A stretch of DNA of 64,000 bases, taken from contig NZ_VBTZ01000005.1 in the NCBI RefSeq assembly GCF_005771425.1, positions 162,316-226,315 of the forward strand. The letters run 5' to 3'. Position numbers and translations under genes: made by a program. Position 1 is the stretch's first letter, and the number at the start of each line of letters is the position of its first letter. Source of the DNA: Methylocystis sp. B8 (GTDB lineage Bacteria > Pseudomonadota > Alphaproteobacteria > Rhizobiales > Beijerinckiaceae). Positions 29,847 to 38,037 of this stretch are shown here, piece after piece. Below the pieces are notes generated by a model, which was given only the letters and a program-made list of their open reading frames with translations, had not been told where the DNA came from and did no database searches.

Positions 29847-31808
29847 CTACGCCGGCGCCTTCTCTTCTTCCTTGCTGACGACCTCAAGGAAGGTCTCCGC
29901 CGCCTCGCGACGCTCGAAGACATGCGGCTGCAGACCGCGCTTGGAGAGCGCCTCCTTCATCTTCAATCGCGCGAAGGCGCTCGTCGCATAGCGGGTCGTC
30001 GTCAGATAATAATGCTGGCTCATATAGTCGATCATCTCGGCGTAATCGTCATAGAGCGCTTCGTTGATCTTCCAGCCGTCGTGATTGACGACGGAGTTGA
30101 CGCGCTTGCCGACTTTGTCTGACGCCTCGATCAACGTCTTGCGCAGATCGTCGATGTCCTTCTTCGTGCGCGCGTGCCAGCCTTCGAGATTGACGAAGAG
30201 GATATTGCGGTCGGCGTCGTAGGTGACGCGGTCGGACATGTTGAGATTGATGAGGTCAGCGAGCAGCCCCATCGGCTCGTCGATGAAGATGCGCTTATCC
30301 ATCAACTCGGGATGTTCGACGATGGGCTTGAAGTCCATATGCGCCAATATGTCCCTATCGATATCGATCCCAGGCGCGACTTCGATCAGTTCAAGTCCCT
30401 TGTCGACGAGTTTGAACACGCAGCGCTCGGTCACGTAATAGACGGGCTGCTTGCGCTTGAGCGCGAATTTGCCGGAGAAGGTGATCTGCTCGACGGCGTT
30501 AAGGAACTTCTTGTTCCTGCCTTCCTGCAGAATGTTGACCTTGCCGTCGGCGATCTCCACGCGCAGTCCGCCATTGGTGAATGTGCCGGCGTAAACAACG
30601 AGCCGCGCGTTCTGGCTGATGTTGATGAAGCCGCCGCAGCCATTGAGACGGCCGCCGAATTTCGACGTGTTGACGTTGCCCTGCAGGTCGCACTCCGCCA
30701 TGCCGAGACAGGTCATGTCGAGACCGCCGCCGTCATAGAAGTCGAACTGCTGGTTCTGCTGGATGATCGCGTCGGCGTTGGTGGCGGCGCCGAAGCTCGA
30801 ACCCGAAGCGAGCACGCCGCCGATCGCGCCAGCTTCCGTCGTCAGCGTAATATAGGGCGTCATCTTTTCTTCATTGGCGACGGCGGCGATGCCTTCCGGC
30901 GCGCCGACGCCGAGATTGACGACGCCGTTCGGCGGCAGCTCGTAGCTGGCGCGCCGCGCGATGACCTTGCGCTCGTCGAGCGGCATCTTGGCGAACTTCT
31001 CGACCGGCACGCGGACTTCTCCGGAAAGCGCCGGATTGTGGATCACGCCGTAATTCATGCGGTGCATTTCCGGCGGGTCGGCGACGACGACGGCCGAGAC
31101 GAGAATGCCCGGCACATGCACGTCCTTGGGCTTGATCGAACCCTGCTCGACGATGCGCTCGACCTGGGCGATCACCAACCCGCCATTGTTATGGGCGGCC
31201 ATGGCCTGAGCGAGATTGTCGAGCACGAGCGCCTCGCGCTCCATCGAAATATTGCCGGAAGGGTCAGCCGAGGTGCCGCGAATGAAAGCAACGTCGATCT
31301 TAGTGGCGATATAGAAGAGCCACTCCTCGCCCATGATGTTGTGGTATTTGACCATGTCCTCCTTGGTGCGCTCGTTCACCTTGCCGCCGCCAAAACGCGG
31401 ATCGACATAGGTGTAGAGGCCGACCTTGGAGAAGAGACCGGGCTGGCCCGAGGCGCAGGCGCGGTAAAGCTGAGAGATGACGCCCTGCGGGAGGTTGTAG
31501 CCGCAGATCTTATTCTCCTGCGCCGCCTGGGCGACTTTCGGCATGCGGCCAAAATTCGCGGCGATGACCCGGCGCAGCAATCCTTCGTGGTAAAAGCGCC
31601 CGGTGCCAAGGCCCTTGGAGTCGCCGGCGCCTGCGGTCATGATCAGCGTGAGGTCGCGCGGATGCTGCGTCTCGACGAAGCGCTTTTCCAAAGCGGCGTG
31701 CAAGGCTTCGGGAATGCAGCTCTGGACAAAGCCCGTGGTGGTTACGACGTCATTGTCGCGAATGAGCGCAATCGCCTCGTCGGCGGTAATGACTTTGTTG
31801 TTCGCCAT
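29847..31808 (-). CDS. Acyl-CoA:acetate/3-ketoacid CoA-transferase with C-terminal extension
   Basis: A 653-residue class I CoA-transferase in which both subunits' halves are fused. The N-terminal half begins NKVITADEAIALIRDNDVVTTTGF, and the second half contains NLGVGAPEGIA and the catalytic-glutamate segment TTEAGAIGG (Glu near 322). The family moves CoA between acetate, propionate or acetoacetate and other acyl groups. Residues 534-653 form an extra region beyond the usual length of about 520-530, starting RNILFVNLEGWHARTKKDID with helical, Tyr-rich character. The start ATG 31808 (GAGG upstream) is used; an upstream frame to 31901 has no family match. It is probably monocistronic with its own terminator. 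Confidence 0.88.
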   Translation of the reverse strand: MANNKVITADEAIALIRDNDVVTTTGFVQSCIPEALHAALEKRFVETQHPRDLTLIMTAGAGDSKGLGTGRFYHEGLLRRVIAANFGRMPKVAQAAQENKICGYNLPQGVISQLYRACASGQPGLFSKVGLYTYVDPRFGGGKVNERTKEDMVKYHNIMGEEWLFYIATKIDVAFIRGTSADPSGNISMEREALVLDNLAQAMAAHNNGGLVIAQVERIVEQGSIKPKDVHVPGILVSAVVVADPPEMHRMNYGVIHNPALSGEVRVPVEKFAKMPLDERKVIARRASYELPPNGVVNLGVGAPEGIAAVANEEKMTPYITLTTEAGAIGGVLASGSSFGAATNADAIIQQNQQFDFYDGGGLDMTCLGMAECDLQGNVNTSKFGGRLNGCGGFINISQNARLVVYAGTFTNGGLRVEIADGKVNILQEGRNKKFLNAVEQITFSGKFALKRKQPVYYVTERCVFKLVDKGLELIEVAPGIDIDRDILAHMDFKPIVEHPELMDKRIFIDEPMGLLADLINLNMSDRVTYDADRNILFVNLEGWHARTKKDIDDLRKTLIEASDKVGKRVNSVVNHDGWKINEALYDDYAEMIDYMSQHYYLTTTRYATSAFARLKMKEALSKRGLQPHVFERREAAETFLEVVSKEEEKAPA

Positions 31809-31987
31809 ATCCTCAGGGTCCCTTGCTCCCCACTCTTTGCTTAATGCGGACCGTTGACGTCGCCGCGTTGGTGGGCGTTTTCTTACAAAATGAGCGCTCA
31901 ACCGTAGAGACCGGGCCGCCCTTGCGCAATAGCGGCGATGCGCCGCAGACCCGCCGCAACCCCGCCAACGCGCGGGAAAAATGGCCG

Positions 31988-32362
31988 TCAGTCGCCGCGG
32001 TAGACGCAGCCCTCGAAACAGCTATCGCGAAAGACGCCGACTTCGGCGATGCCCGGCAGAGTTGGCGCGAGGTCGCGCCAGATATAGGCGCAAAGATTTT
32101 CGAGCGTCGGCTTTCCCAATCCTTCAAGGTCATTGAGAAATGAATGGTCGAGGCGTTCGCGCAGCTCGGCGAGCCTACGGCCAAGCTTGCCGAGGTCCAT
32201 CACCCATTCCTCTTCGATGGTGCGCTCGCCGCGCAGCGTGACGCGCACGCGAAAAGAATGCCCGTGCAGATTGCGGTATTTGCCGCCCTCCGGAGCCTCG
32301 GGATCATAAAGGGCGTGCGCGGCCTCGAAATAGAATTCGCGAAAGACCTCGAAAGTCGACAC
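31988..32362 (-). CDS. queD: QueD-like 6-carboxytetrahydropterin synthase family protein
   Basis: A 124-residue T-fold protein of the queuosine/7-deazaguanine pathway (7,8-dihydroneopterin triphosphate to 6-carboxytetrahydropterin). Zinc histidines are His16, His33 and His35 (LHGHSF), and Asp72-His73 of LDHSFLND is intact. The catalytic cysteine of canonical QueD (PEGHKCGRLHGH in E. coli) is replaced by Tyr29 in PEGGKYRNLHGH, and the substrate-anchoring Glu-Thr near the C-terminus reads Asp-Ser (DSCFEGCVYRG). The GTG start is 3 bases after queE, so the genes are coupled. Either a lineage variant or an altered function; the family call itself is firm. Confidence 0.88.
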   Translation of the reverse strand: MSTFEVFREFYFEAAHALYDPEAPEGGKYRNLHGHSFRVRVTLRGERTIEEEWVMDLGKLGRRLAELRERLDHSFLNDLEGLGKPTLENLCAYIWRDLAPTLPGIAEVGVFRDSCFEGCVYRGD

Positions 32363-32365
32363 TTC

Positions 32366-32998
32366 TCACTTCACCCCGATCGCCTTGTGGGTTTGCAGAG
32401 ACAGACGCCAGCGCGGATGCGCCAGGCAGTAGCTGACCGCGGCCTCCGTATTGCGCGAAACATCCGGCCCGTCCATGGGCTGCAGCAGAAAATGCCCGAA
32501 GTCGAGGCGCTCATAATTGGCGGGGTCGACTCCTCGCTGAGGAAAAACGAGCTTCAATTCGTCGCCGGAGCTCTGCGCCAGCGGCGCGCCGGCCTTGGGC
32601 GACACGCAAATCCAATCAATCCCTCGAATGGCGGGGAGCGTGCCGTTCGTCTCGATGGCGATCTCGAAACCCTGCTCGTGCAGCGCCACGACCAGCGCCT
32701 CGTCGATCTGCAACATCGGCTCGCCGCCGGTCAGCACCGCGAAGCGCCGGTCTTGGCCCTCGCCCCATAGATTCGCCAGATGTTCGGCAAGCGCCGTCGC
32801 GTCGGCAAACTTGCCGCCGCCTTCGCCTTCGAAGCCGACAAAGTCCGTATCGCAAAACTGGCACTGCGCGGCGGCGCGATCCTCTTCCCGCCCGCTCCAC
32901 AGATTGCAGCCGGCGAAGCGGCAGAAGACGGCGACGCGGCCTGCGTTAACGCCCTCGCCCTGCAGCGTTTTGAAGGCTTCCTTGACGATGTAGGCCAT
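32366..32998 (-). CDS. queE: 7-carboxy-7-deazaguanine synthase QueE
   Basis: A radical-SAM enzyme that contracts 6-carboxytetrahydropterin to 7-carboxy-7-deazaguanine, 210 residues. It shows the N-terminal VKEAFKTLQGEGVNAGRVAVF and an extended cluster motif CRFAGCNLWSG...QCQFCDTDF. The last two cysteines have CxxC spacing after a longer insertion than in classical radical-SAM CxxxCxxC, as known for QueE. TGGEPMLQID is the SAM-binding glycine motif. It is first of a queE-queD pair. Confidence 0.93.
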   Translation of the reverse strand: MAYIVKEAFKTLQGEGVNAGRVAVFCRFAGCNLWSGREEDRAAAQCQFCDTDFVGFEGEGGGKFADATALAEHLANLWGEGQDRRFAVLTGGEPMLQIDEALVVALHEQGFEIAIETNGTLPAIRGIDWICVSPKAGAPLAQSSGDELKLVFPQRGVDPANYERLDFGHFLLQPMDGPDVSRNTEAAVSYCLAHPRWRLSLQTHKAIGVK

Positions 32999-33034
32999 TG
33001 CCCGCTCTAGCGCGGACGCTCTACGGCGTAAAGC

Positions 33035-33412
33035 TTACCCGTTCTTGGGAAGCTCCTTGTCTTTGTCGTCGGGCTCGGCCGGCGGCTGCGGGCGCGGGTC
33101 GAGGCTGCGGATGTAGGAGACGATGTCGTCGATCTCCTTGCGCGAAAGATGCATGTCGGGCATCGGCGGGTGCGGATCCATCAGAAAATTGCCGAGCTTC
33201 TTTTTGTCGGTCCGGCGGCGGGCGATATCGAAGAAGGACGGGGCGTCGGCCGAGGCGCTCGTCTGTTCGGACGCCACCACATGGCATGAAGCGCACCAAC
33301 GCTTCGCGATGACCGAACCGCGTTGTGGGTCCCCAGCCGCCATCGCGAAAGTTGCCAGTGCGGCGCTCCCGCCGACGAGGGCCGTTGCGAGCATGAGGCG
33401 TCTAAACTGCAT
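33035..33412 (-). CDS. Small periplasmic class I cytochrome c
   Basis: A 125-residue exported cytochrome. The signal peptide (RRLMLATALVGGSAALATFAMA) is followed by CASCH (Cys40, Cys43, His44), with PPMPDMHLSRKEIDDIVSYIRSL carrying the likely distal Met and C-terminal helix. It has an extra Pro/Asp/Lys-rich tail of about 20 residues. It resembles the cytochrome at 362-676 around the Met ligand and last helix. Start ATG 33412 is chosen for the signal peptide; the frame opens much further upstream. Its partner oxidase or dehydrogenase is unknown. Confidence 0.85.
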   Translation of the reverse strand: MQFRRLMLATALVGGSAALATFAMAAGDPQRGSVIAKRWCASCHVVASEQTSASADAPSFFDIARRRTDKKKLGNFLMDPHPPMPDMHLSRKEIDDIVSYIRSLDPRPQPPAEPDDKDKELPKNG

Positions 33413-33689
33413 CAGGATTTCCTTAGAGCGGGAAACTAATGATTCGTCTGGCATGAAAGCACAAGCGCGACGCGCTGAATATCGGCGATCTGGCATATGC
33501 TTGCGGCAGGACGCCGCGTCGGCCGCGATGCCCAGTCGCGGCATTTTTGCAACAGTGATGTGATCTGATTGCAACAGTTCATCAGATTAGCATGTTGCCC
33601 ACGATTGTCGCTGTAGAAGCCCCTTTTCAGACACAAACACTGGGCTAAGGTATTCGTGTCACAAGCTCATTCGAGATGCGGAGACAGGC

Positions 33690-33711
33690 GTCAAAAGTTT
33701 TCGCTTTTGAC
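33690..33711. other. AT-rich hairpin upstream of exoR
   Basis: GTCAAAAG TTTTCG CTTTTGAC, an 8-bp stem with a 6-base loop, lies about 90 bases before exoR in the gap between two divergent genes. It is followed by a TTTTTT run ten bases on, so it could be a leader structure or a weak terminator. Confidence 0.4.
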
Positions 33712-33797
33712 CGCAGGTTCCTTTTTTCCCTCTCGCTGATCGCGGTGACGGCTGGCGTATGCCTTGGGCGTCGGGCGTCGGGGGAAGTCGGAACATT

Positions 33798-34682
33798 ATG
33801 ATCGCAACTGTTCATATGAATATGTCTTCGGTCCTTGGGCGAAATAAGCGGGCGACATTGCCGATCTGCCTTTTCGCGGCCAGCCTGGGCATGTTCGTGA
33901 TGGCCTTTGTCGCGCCGGCGCCGGCGCTCGACGCCCCTCGCGCCAACGCCAAGGCCGAATCGCAAACGCTCCCCATCTTCAAGGATCCTCGCGCGGCCTT
34001 GCGCGCCGGACTGGAGAGCTATCATTCCGGCGACGCAGCGACCTCGGTCGCCGCGCTGCGCTACGCCGCTGAGAGCGGCGAGCCGCTGGCGCAGTGGAAG
34101 CTTGGCCGGATGTATGCCGATGGCGACGGCGTCATACGAGACGACGCCAAGGCCTACGAATATTTTTCGCAGATCGTCGACCATTACGCCGACGATGAAC
34201 CGGATCCGCGCGAACGATCGATGGCGGCGAGCGCCTTTGTCGCAGTGGGCGTTTATCTGCGCGAAGGCGTGCCGAGCGCCAAGATCAAGCCGGACCTCGA
34301 TCGGGCCTTTGATCTCTTCCGCTATGCGGCGACCTATTTCCGCAACGCCGACGCTCAGTACAATCTGGCGCGCATGTATCTCGAAGGCGCGGGCGTGAAA
34401 AAGAACGTCCGGCAGGGCGTTAATTGGTTGGAGCTCGCGGCGCGCAAGGGCCATCCGCAGGCGCAGGCGATGCTCGGCCGCTTGATATTCACCGGCGAGG
34501 CCGGGGGCGAGCCGGAACGCGCGCGCGGACTGATGTATCTCACGCTGGCGCGGGATGCGGCGGGCGGCCCTCCCGATCAATGGATCGTCGAATTGCACGC
34601 GAAAGCGCTCAGCGCCGCAAGCGAAGCCGACCGCAAAGCTGCAGTCACGATGCTCGAAGGCTATCTGCGCGAGCGCAACTGA
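33798..34682 (+). CDS. exoR: ExoR-like Sel1-repeat periplasmic regulator
   Basis: A 294-residue exported protein with Sel1-like tetratricopeptide repeats. A hydrophobic N-terminal segment (LPICLFAASLGMFVMAFVAPAPA) is followed by AQWKLGRMYADGDGVIRDD and AQYNLARMYLEGAGVKK. The overall pattern, including FVAVGVYLREGVPSAKIKPDLDRAFDLFRYAATYF between repeats, matches ExoR of rhizobia. ExoR restrains the ExoS/ChvI two-component system and so represses exopolysaccharide synthesis and affects motility. ExoS/ChvI are not in the window. The ATG start has GGGGGAAG upstream; alternative internal starts at 33816 and 33822 exist. Confidence 0.82.
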   Translation: MIATVHMNMSSVLGRNKRATLPICLFAASLGMFVMAFVAPAPALDAPRANAKAESQTLPIFKDPRAALRAGLESYHSGDAATSVAALRYAAESGEPLAQWKLGRMYADGDGVIRDDAKAYEYFSQIVDHYADDEPDPRERSMAASAFVAVGVYLREGVPSAKIKPDLDRAFDLFRYAATYFRNADAQYNLARMYLEGAGVKKNVRQGVNWLELAARKGHPQAQAMLGRLIFTGEAGGEPERARGLMYLTLARDAAGGPPDQWIVELHAKALSAASEADRKAAVTMLEGYLRERN

Positions 34683-34692
34683 CGTTTGAACT

Positions 34693-35580
34693 TCAGCCGG
34701 CGCGCGCCGCGGCGCCTTTGAACTTCACCGGAATGCTCAGGAAACGAGCGCCGTCGCTTCGAGGCGGCGGAAACTTGCCGCCTCGAATGTTGACCTGAAT
34801 CGAAGGTAGCAGCAGCCGCGGCGCGTCAAGCTCCTTGTCGCGCTTCTCGCGCCCGGCGACGAATTCCTCTTCGCTGACGCCGTCCTTGATCTGCACGTTC
34901 TTGGCGCGCTCCTCCGCGACCGTCGTCTCCCAGGCATAGACGTCTCGGCCGGGCGCCTTGTAGTCATGACACATGAAGAGCCGCGTCTGCGGCGGCAGCG
35001 AAAGAATGCGCCGGATCGACCGATAGAGCGCATGCGCGTCGCCGCCGGGAAAATCCGCGCGCGCCGTTCCATAGTCGGGCATGAACAGCGTATCGCCGAC
35101 GAAGACCGCATCGCCGATTTTGTAAGCGACGTCGGCCGGCGTGTGGCCAGGCGTGTAGATCGCTTCGCCCTCGATCTCGCCGATCTTGAATCGCTCGCCA
35201 TCCTTGAAGAGATGATCGAAGCCGGCGCCGTTGGCTTTAACATCATCGGCCGCGAAAACCGGCTTGAAGAGCTTCTGGACCTCGTCGATATGTTCACCGA
35301 TGCCAATCTTGGCGCCCGTCGCCGCCTTGACGATCTGGACTGCGGAAAGATGATCGGCATGCGCGTGAGTTTCGAGAACCCAGTCGATCTTTAATCCTTC
35401 GCGCGTCGCCTCCGCGAGAATGGCGTCGATTGAATGCGACTCGGCGACGCCGCTCGCCGGATCGTAGTCGAGCACGGGATCGACGATCGCTGCACGCTTA
35501 CTCGACGGGTCGCTGACGATGTAGGTGATCGTGTTGGTGGGCTCGTCAAAGAAGCCCTTCACGGACGGCGCCTGCGGCAT
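34693..35580 (-). CDS. blh: Persulfide-dioxygenase-like MBL-fold hydrolase (ETHE1/Blh family)
   Basis: A 295-residue non-haem iron metallo-beta-lactamase-fold protein. Metal-binding motifs are THAHADHLSA (positions near 72-77), GHTPADVAY and GDTLFMPDYGTARADFPGGDA; the last one marks the persulfide dioxygenase (ETHE1, Blh) branch, which oxidises glutathione persulfide to sulfite. It lies divergent from a TauE/SafE exporter, and the 16-bp palindrome between them (35644-35659) matches sites near the SqrR gene. BigR/SqrR regulons often contain exactly this pair. The start is at MPQAPSVKGF; an upstream ATG extends the frame by 9 codons. Confidence 0.86.
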   Translation of the reverse strand: MPQAPSVKGFFDEPTNTITYIVSDPSSKRAAIVDPVLDYDPASGVAESHSIDAILAEATREGLKIDWVLETHAHADHLSAVQIVKAATGAKIGIGEHIDEVQKLFKPVFAADDVKANGAGFDHLFKDGERFKIGEIEGEAIYTPGHTPADVAYKIGDAVFVGDTLFMPDYGTARADFPGGDAHALYRSIRRILSLPPQTRLFMCHDYKAPGRDVYAWETTVAEERAKNVQIKDGVSEEEFVAGREKRDKELDAPRLLLPSIQVNIRGGKFPPPRSDGARFLSIPVKFKGAAARAG

Positions 35581-35643
35581 TGATCTCTCCTTATTTGCAG
35601 CGCTCAAGCACGCCCCCGTCTTCGTGCTTGCGCCGTCAGATAT

Positions 35644-35659
35644 ATGCGCTATAGCTAAA
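35644..35659. promoter_or_regulatory. SqrR/BigR operator candidate, blh-TauE intergenic region
   Basis: ATGCGCTATAGCTAAA matches the 16-base palindrome at 45882 at 13 of 16 positions, with the CTATAG core intact. It lies 64 bases before blh and 39 before the TauE gene. TAATAT at 35671 is a possible -10 of the TauE promoter. Confidence 0.6.
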
Positions 35660-35697
35660 TAAGCAAGTGCTAATATTAACGTGAGCGAAGGAGCGAC

Positions 35698-36513
35698 ATG
35701 CTGACGGCTCTGCCCCTCGAGGCCGTGCTAGGCTTGATTAGCGGCGGCATCGTCGGCTTTACGCTTGGCCTTGTCGGCGGCGGCGGCTCGGTGCTCGCCG
35801 TGCCTCTACTTGTTTATCTAGTGGGCGTCCCAAACCCGCATGTCGCGATCGGCTCAAGCGCGGCGGCGGTCGCCGTCAATGCGCTCATGAGTCTCGCTAA
35901 TCATCAACGCGCAAAAACGATCAAGTGGCGCTGCGCCTCCGTCTTCGCGCTTTTCGGTATCGCCGGCGCCTTCGCAGGATCGACCCTCGGCAAGATCATC
36001 AATGGCGAGAAGCTGCTCGCGCTCTTTGCGCTGTTGATGATCGTCGTCTCCTATCTGATGCTCCGCCGGCGTGGCGCGTCAGGCTATCCGGGCGTAAGGC
36101 TCAACCGCGAGAACTTTCCGCGGCTCGTCGCCGCCGGCCTGACGGCCGGCGCGCTTTCTGGCTTCTTCGGCATCGGCGGCGGATTCCTCGTCGTGCCGGG
36201 GCTGATATTTGCCTCCGACATGCCGATTTTGAACGCGATCGGCTCGTCGCTCGTCGCAGTGGCGGCTTTCGCGGTGACCACCGCAGCAAATTACGCCTAT
36301 TCAGATCTCGTCGACTGGGAGCTCGCCGCAACGCTTGTTCTCGGCGGCGCGTTCGGCGGATTGATCGGCGCTGCGGCTGCGCGACGTCTGTCAAAAATGC
36401 GCGGCGCGCTAAGCGCGGTTTTCGCGACAGTTATTTTCGCCGTGGCGCTCTATGTGCTCTGGCGCAGCGGCGGCGCGCTCGGTCTTTTCGATTATGCGGC
36501 GAAATCGGCGTAG
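35698..36513 (+). CDS. TauE/SafE-family sulfite exporter
   Basis: A 271-residue inner-membrane protein with about seven or eight transmembrane helices. Repeats typical of the TauE/SafE family are seen: GGIVGFTLGLVGGGGSVLAVPLLVYLVG and a second copy GALSGFFGIGGGFLVVPGLIF. The family exports sulfite or sulfonates. Being divergent from the persulfide dioxygenase, which makes sulfite, it is a logical exit route for that product (inference). Its 3' end overlaps the xth gene by 22 bases on the opposite strand. Confidence 0.88.
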   Translation: MLTALPLEAVLGLISGGIVGFTLGLVGGGGSVLAVPLLVYLVGVPNPHVAIGSSAAAVAVNALMSLANHQRAKTIKWRCASVFALFGIAGAFAGSTLGKIINGEKLLALFALLMIVVSYLMLRRRGASGYPGVRLNRENFPRLVAAGLTAGALSGFFGIGGGFLVVPGLIFASDMPILNAIGSSLVAVAAFAVTTAANYAYSDLVDWELAATLVLGGAFGGLIGAAAARRLSKMRGALSAVFATVIFAVALYVLWRSGGALGLFDYAAKSA

Positions 36514-37277
36514 ATCGCGACGTGATCGGAAGGCTTGTCGCCGGCGCGCATCGATTTGACGATCTCGACGCGCGACAGCCGATCCGCGGCTTGCGGCGAG
36601 AGCAGAAGGTGATCGATACGAAGACCCTTATTCTTCTGCCAGGCGCCCGCCTGATAGTCCCAAAAAGTATAAAGGCCGCCGTCATCCGATGTCGCGCGTA
36701 GCGCGTCGGCGTAGCCAAGATTGAGCAGGCGCTGATAGGCGGCGCGAGTCTGTGGCAGAAACAATGCGTCGCCGAGCCATGCCGACGCCTCATAGACGTC
36801 GCGCGCTTCAGGAATGACATTGTAGTCGCCGGCAAGAACCGTCGCCTCTTCAAGGCGCAGCAGCGCCTCGGCATGGCGCGTCAACGTCTCCATGAAAGCG
36901 AGCTTATAAAGATATTTTTGCGTATCCGGCGGATTGCCGTTCGGCGCATAGATTGAAGCGACGCGCATGACGCCGCCGGCGCCATCGGAGATCACCGCCT
37001 CAATATAGCGCGATTGCGCTTCGCTATCGAAGTTAGGCAGACCTAGAGTTATGTCCTGAAGCGGCGACTTCGAAAGGATCGCGACGCCATTGAACCCCTT
37101 CTGCCCATGGACGGCGACGTTATATCCCGCGTCTTCGACTTCGAGCCGCGGGAAGGCGTGATCCTCGCACTTCGTTTCCTGCAGGCAAACAACGTCGGGC
37201 GCGGCGTCGCGCAAAAAGGCGAGAAGCGGCGCGAGACGCTGCCTTACGGAATTGACGTTCCAAGTCGCGATGCGCAC
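36492..37277 (-). CDS. xthA: Exodeoxyribonuclease III / AP endonuclease
   Basis: A 261-residue exonuclease III of the EEP fold, working in base-excision repair. The start is GTG 37277 (VRIATWNVNSVRQRL, the family N-terminus). Catalytic motifs include LQETKCEDHAFP (Glu), DAGYNVAVHGQKGFNGVAI, ASIYAPNGNP (Tyr/Asn), LAGDYNVIPEARDV (Asp/Asn) and the terminal KPSDHVAIYADF (Asp/His). The frame open to 37343 has no family match and runs into a palindrome at 37297-37326. It converges with the TauE gene. Confidence 0.94.
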   Translation of the reverse strand: MRIATWNVNSVRQRLAPLLAFLRDAAPDVVCLQETKCEDHAFPRLEVEDAGYNVAVHGQKGFNGVAILSKSPLQDITLGLPNFDSEAQSRYIEAVISDGAGGVMRVASIYAPNGNPPDTQKYLYKLAFMETLTRHAEALLRLEEATVLAGDYNVIPEARDVYEASAWLGDALFLPQTRAAYQRLLNLGYADALRATSDDGGLYTFWDYQAGAWQKNKGLRIDHLLLSPQAADRLSRVEIVKSMRAGDKPSDHVAIYADFAA

Positions 37278-37290
37278 GGCCGGCTCCCAG

Positions 37291-37338
37291 ATCACGCTGG
37301 ATTTGGGCGAATTCGCCCAAATCCAGATGACGTGATCG
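37291..37338. repeat. Long hairpin, first half of composite repeat A
   Basis: A 30-bp perfect palindrome (37297-37326; arms CTGGATTTGGGCGAA and TTCGCCCAAATCCAG) is extended by outer arms ATCACG / CGTGAT interrupted by ATGA. It lies right upstream of the xthA GTG start. Its companion half follows at 37352. A similar two-part arrangement occurs at 53777-53900. Confidence 0.7.
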
Positions 37339-37351
37339 TTCACATAAATTT

Positions 37352-37404
37352 AGAGCGCGCTTTACGCGAAAAACCGGCGTCCACTTTTTCGCAAGCGCGC
37401 TCTA
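37352..37404. repeat. Composite repeat A, conserved half
   Basis: AGAGCGCGCTTTACGCGAAA...CCACTTTTTCGCAAGCGCGCTCT: the arms AGAGCGCGCTT and AAGCGCGCTCT pair, as do the internal ACGCGAAAAA / TTTTTCGC parts. The sequence is about 80% like that at 53850-53900 and is typical of small repeats in Rhizobiales genomes. It ends 12 bases from the stop of the cytochrome c'-like gene. Confidence 0.72.
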
Positions 37405-37416
37405 GCGCCACGCAAG

Positions 37417-37965
37417 CTAGTCGAGACGATATGCGGCGTGGCAGGCGTTGCAGGCTTGCACGACTTGCGACAATTCGGCAAGCGCGGGACGCATGTCACC
37501 GCCGGGCCCGATCTTGGCGGCTTCCTGCGCGAATTTGCTCGCCTGCTCATGCATCGTCAGACCGAGCGCGCGCATCTCGTCGGGCATGTGCGAAGCCATC
37601 ATTGCGGGCATTTCGCCGAATTCGCCGCTCTTGGCGTTTGGCTTGCAGGCCGCCGCGCCAGGCGACGCCATGCTGAGACGCGCGTCTGCGATTTTTGCCG
37701 CCGCAGCGCCGTCGCCCTTGGCGAGCGCCGCGAGGATTTCGGCAATCGCTTCGGCGTGCCCGCGCATGTGGGAGAGCATATGTGTGCGCATCGGCGAAGG
37801 GAGATCGACCTCCTGGCGCGTGTCGCTCATCTTCGGCGACATCTTCATATGCTCCATGTTCATATGTTTCATATGCTCGGTATCGTCATCGTCGTTCCCG
37901 GCGATGGCCGCGACAGCGAAGAGCGACAGCCCGCAAGCCGCGGCGAACAGGAATTTTCTGATCAT
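37417..37965 (-). CDS. Cytochrome c'-like protein with Met/His-rich N-terminus
   Basis: A 182-residue exported protein. A signal peptide (MIRKFLFAAACGLSLFAVAAIA) is followed by an unusual stretch DTEHMKHMNMEHMKMSPKM rich in Met and His, reminiscent of Cu(I)-binding segments. A helical domain follows, ending in a C-terminal haem motif CNACH (near 175) as in cytochrome c'/c556 four-helix cytochromes. The domain family includes NO-binding and electron-transfer cytochromes. It lies just downstream of the copper-related fusion gene on the same strand (72 bases apart), which supports a copper or respiratory link. RBS GGAGGGGGAGG precedes the start. Confidence 0.78.
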   Translation of the reverse strand: MIRKFLFAAACGLSLFAVAAIAGNDDDDTEHMKHMNMEHMKMSPKMSDTRQEVDLPSPMRTHMLSHMRGHAEAIAEILAALAKGDGAAAAKIADARLSMASPGAAACKPNAKSGEFGEMPAMMASHMPDEMRALGLTMHEQASKFAQEAAKIGPGGDMRPALAELSQVVQACNACHAAYRLD

Positions 37966-38037
37966 GGCCTCCCCCTCCATTTGACCTCACGAGCGTAACG
38001 CGCGTTGCGCCAGGATGCGCGAGACGAATCGTCACGG

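Noticed and set aside
30174..31844. Long plus-strand frame (556 codons) opposite the CoA-transferase gene
   Set aside because: It lies antisense to a gene with clear family motifs, and open antisense frames are common in GC-rich DNA. No domain is recognisable in it.
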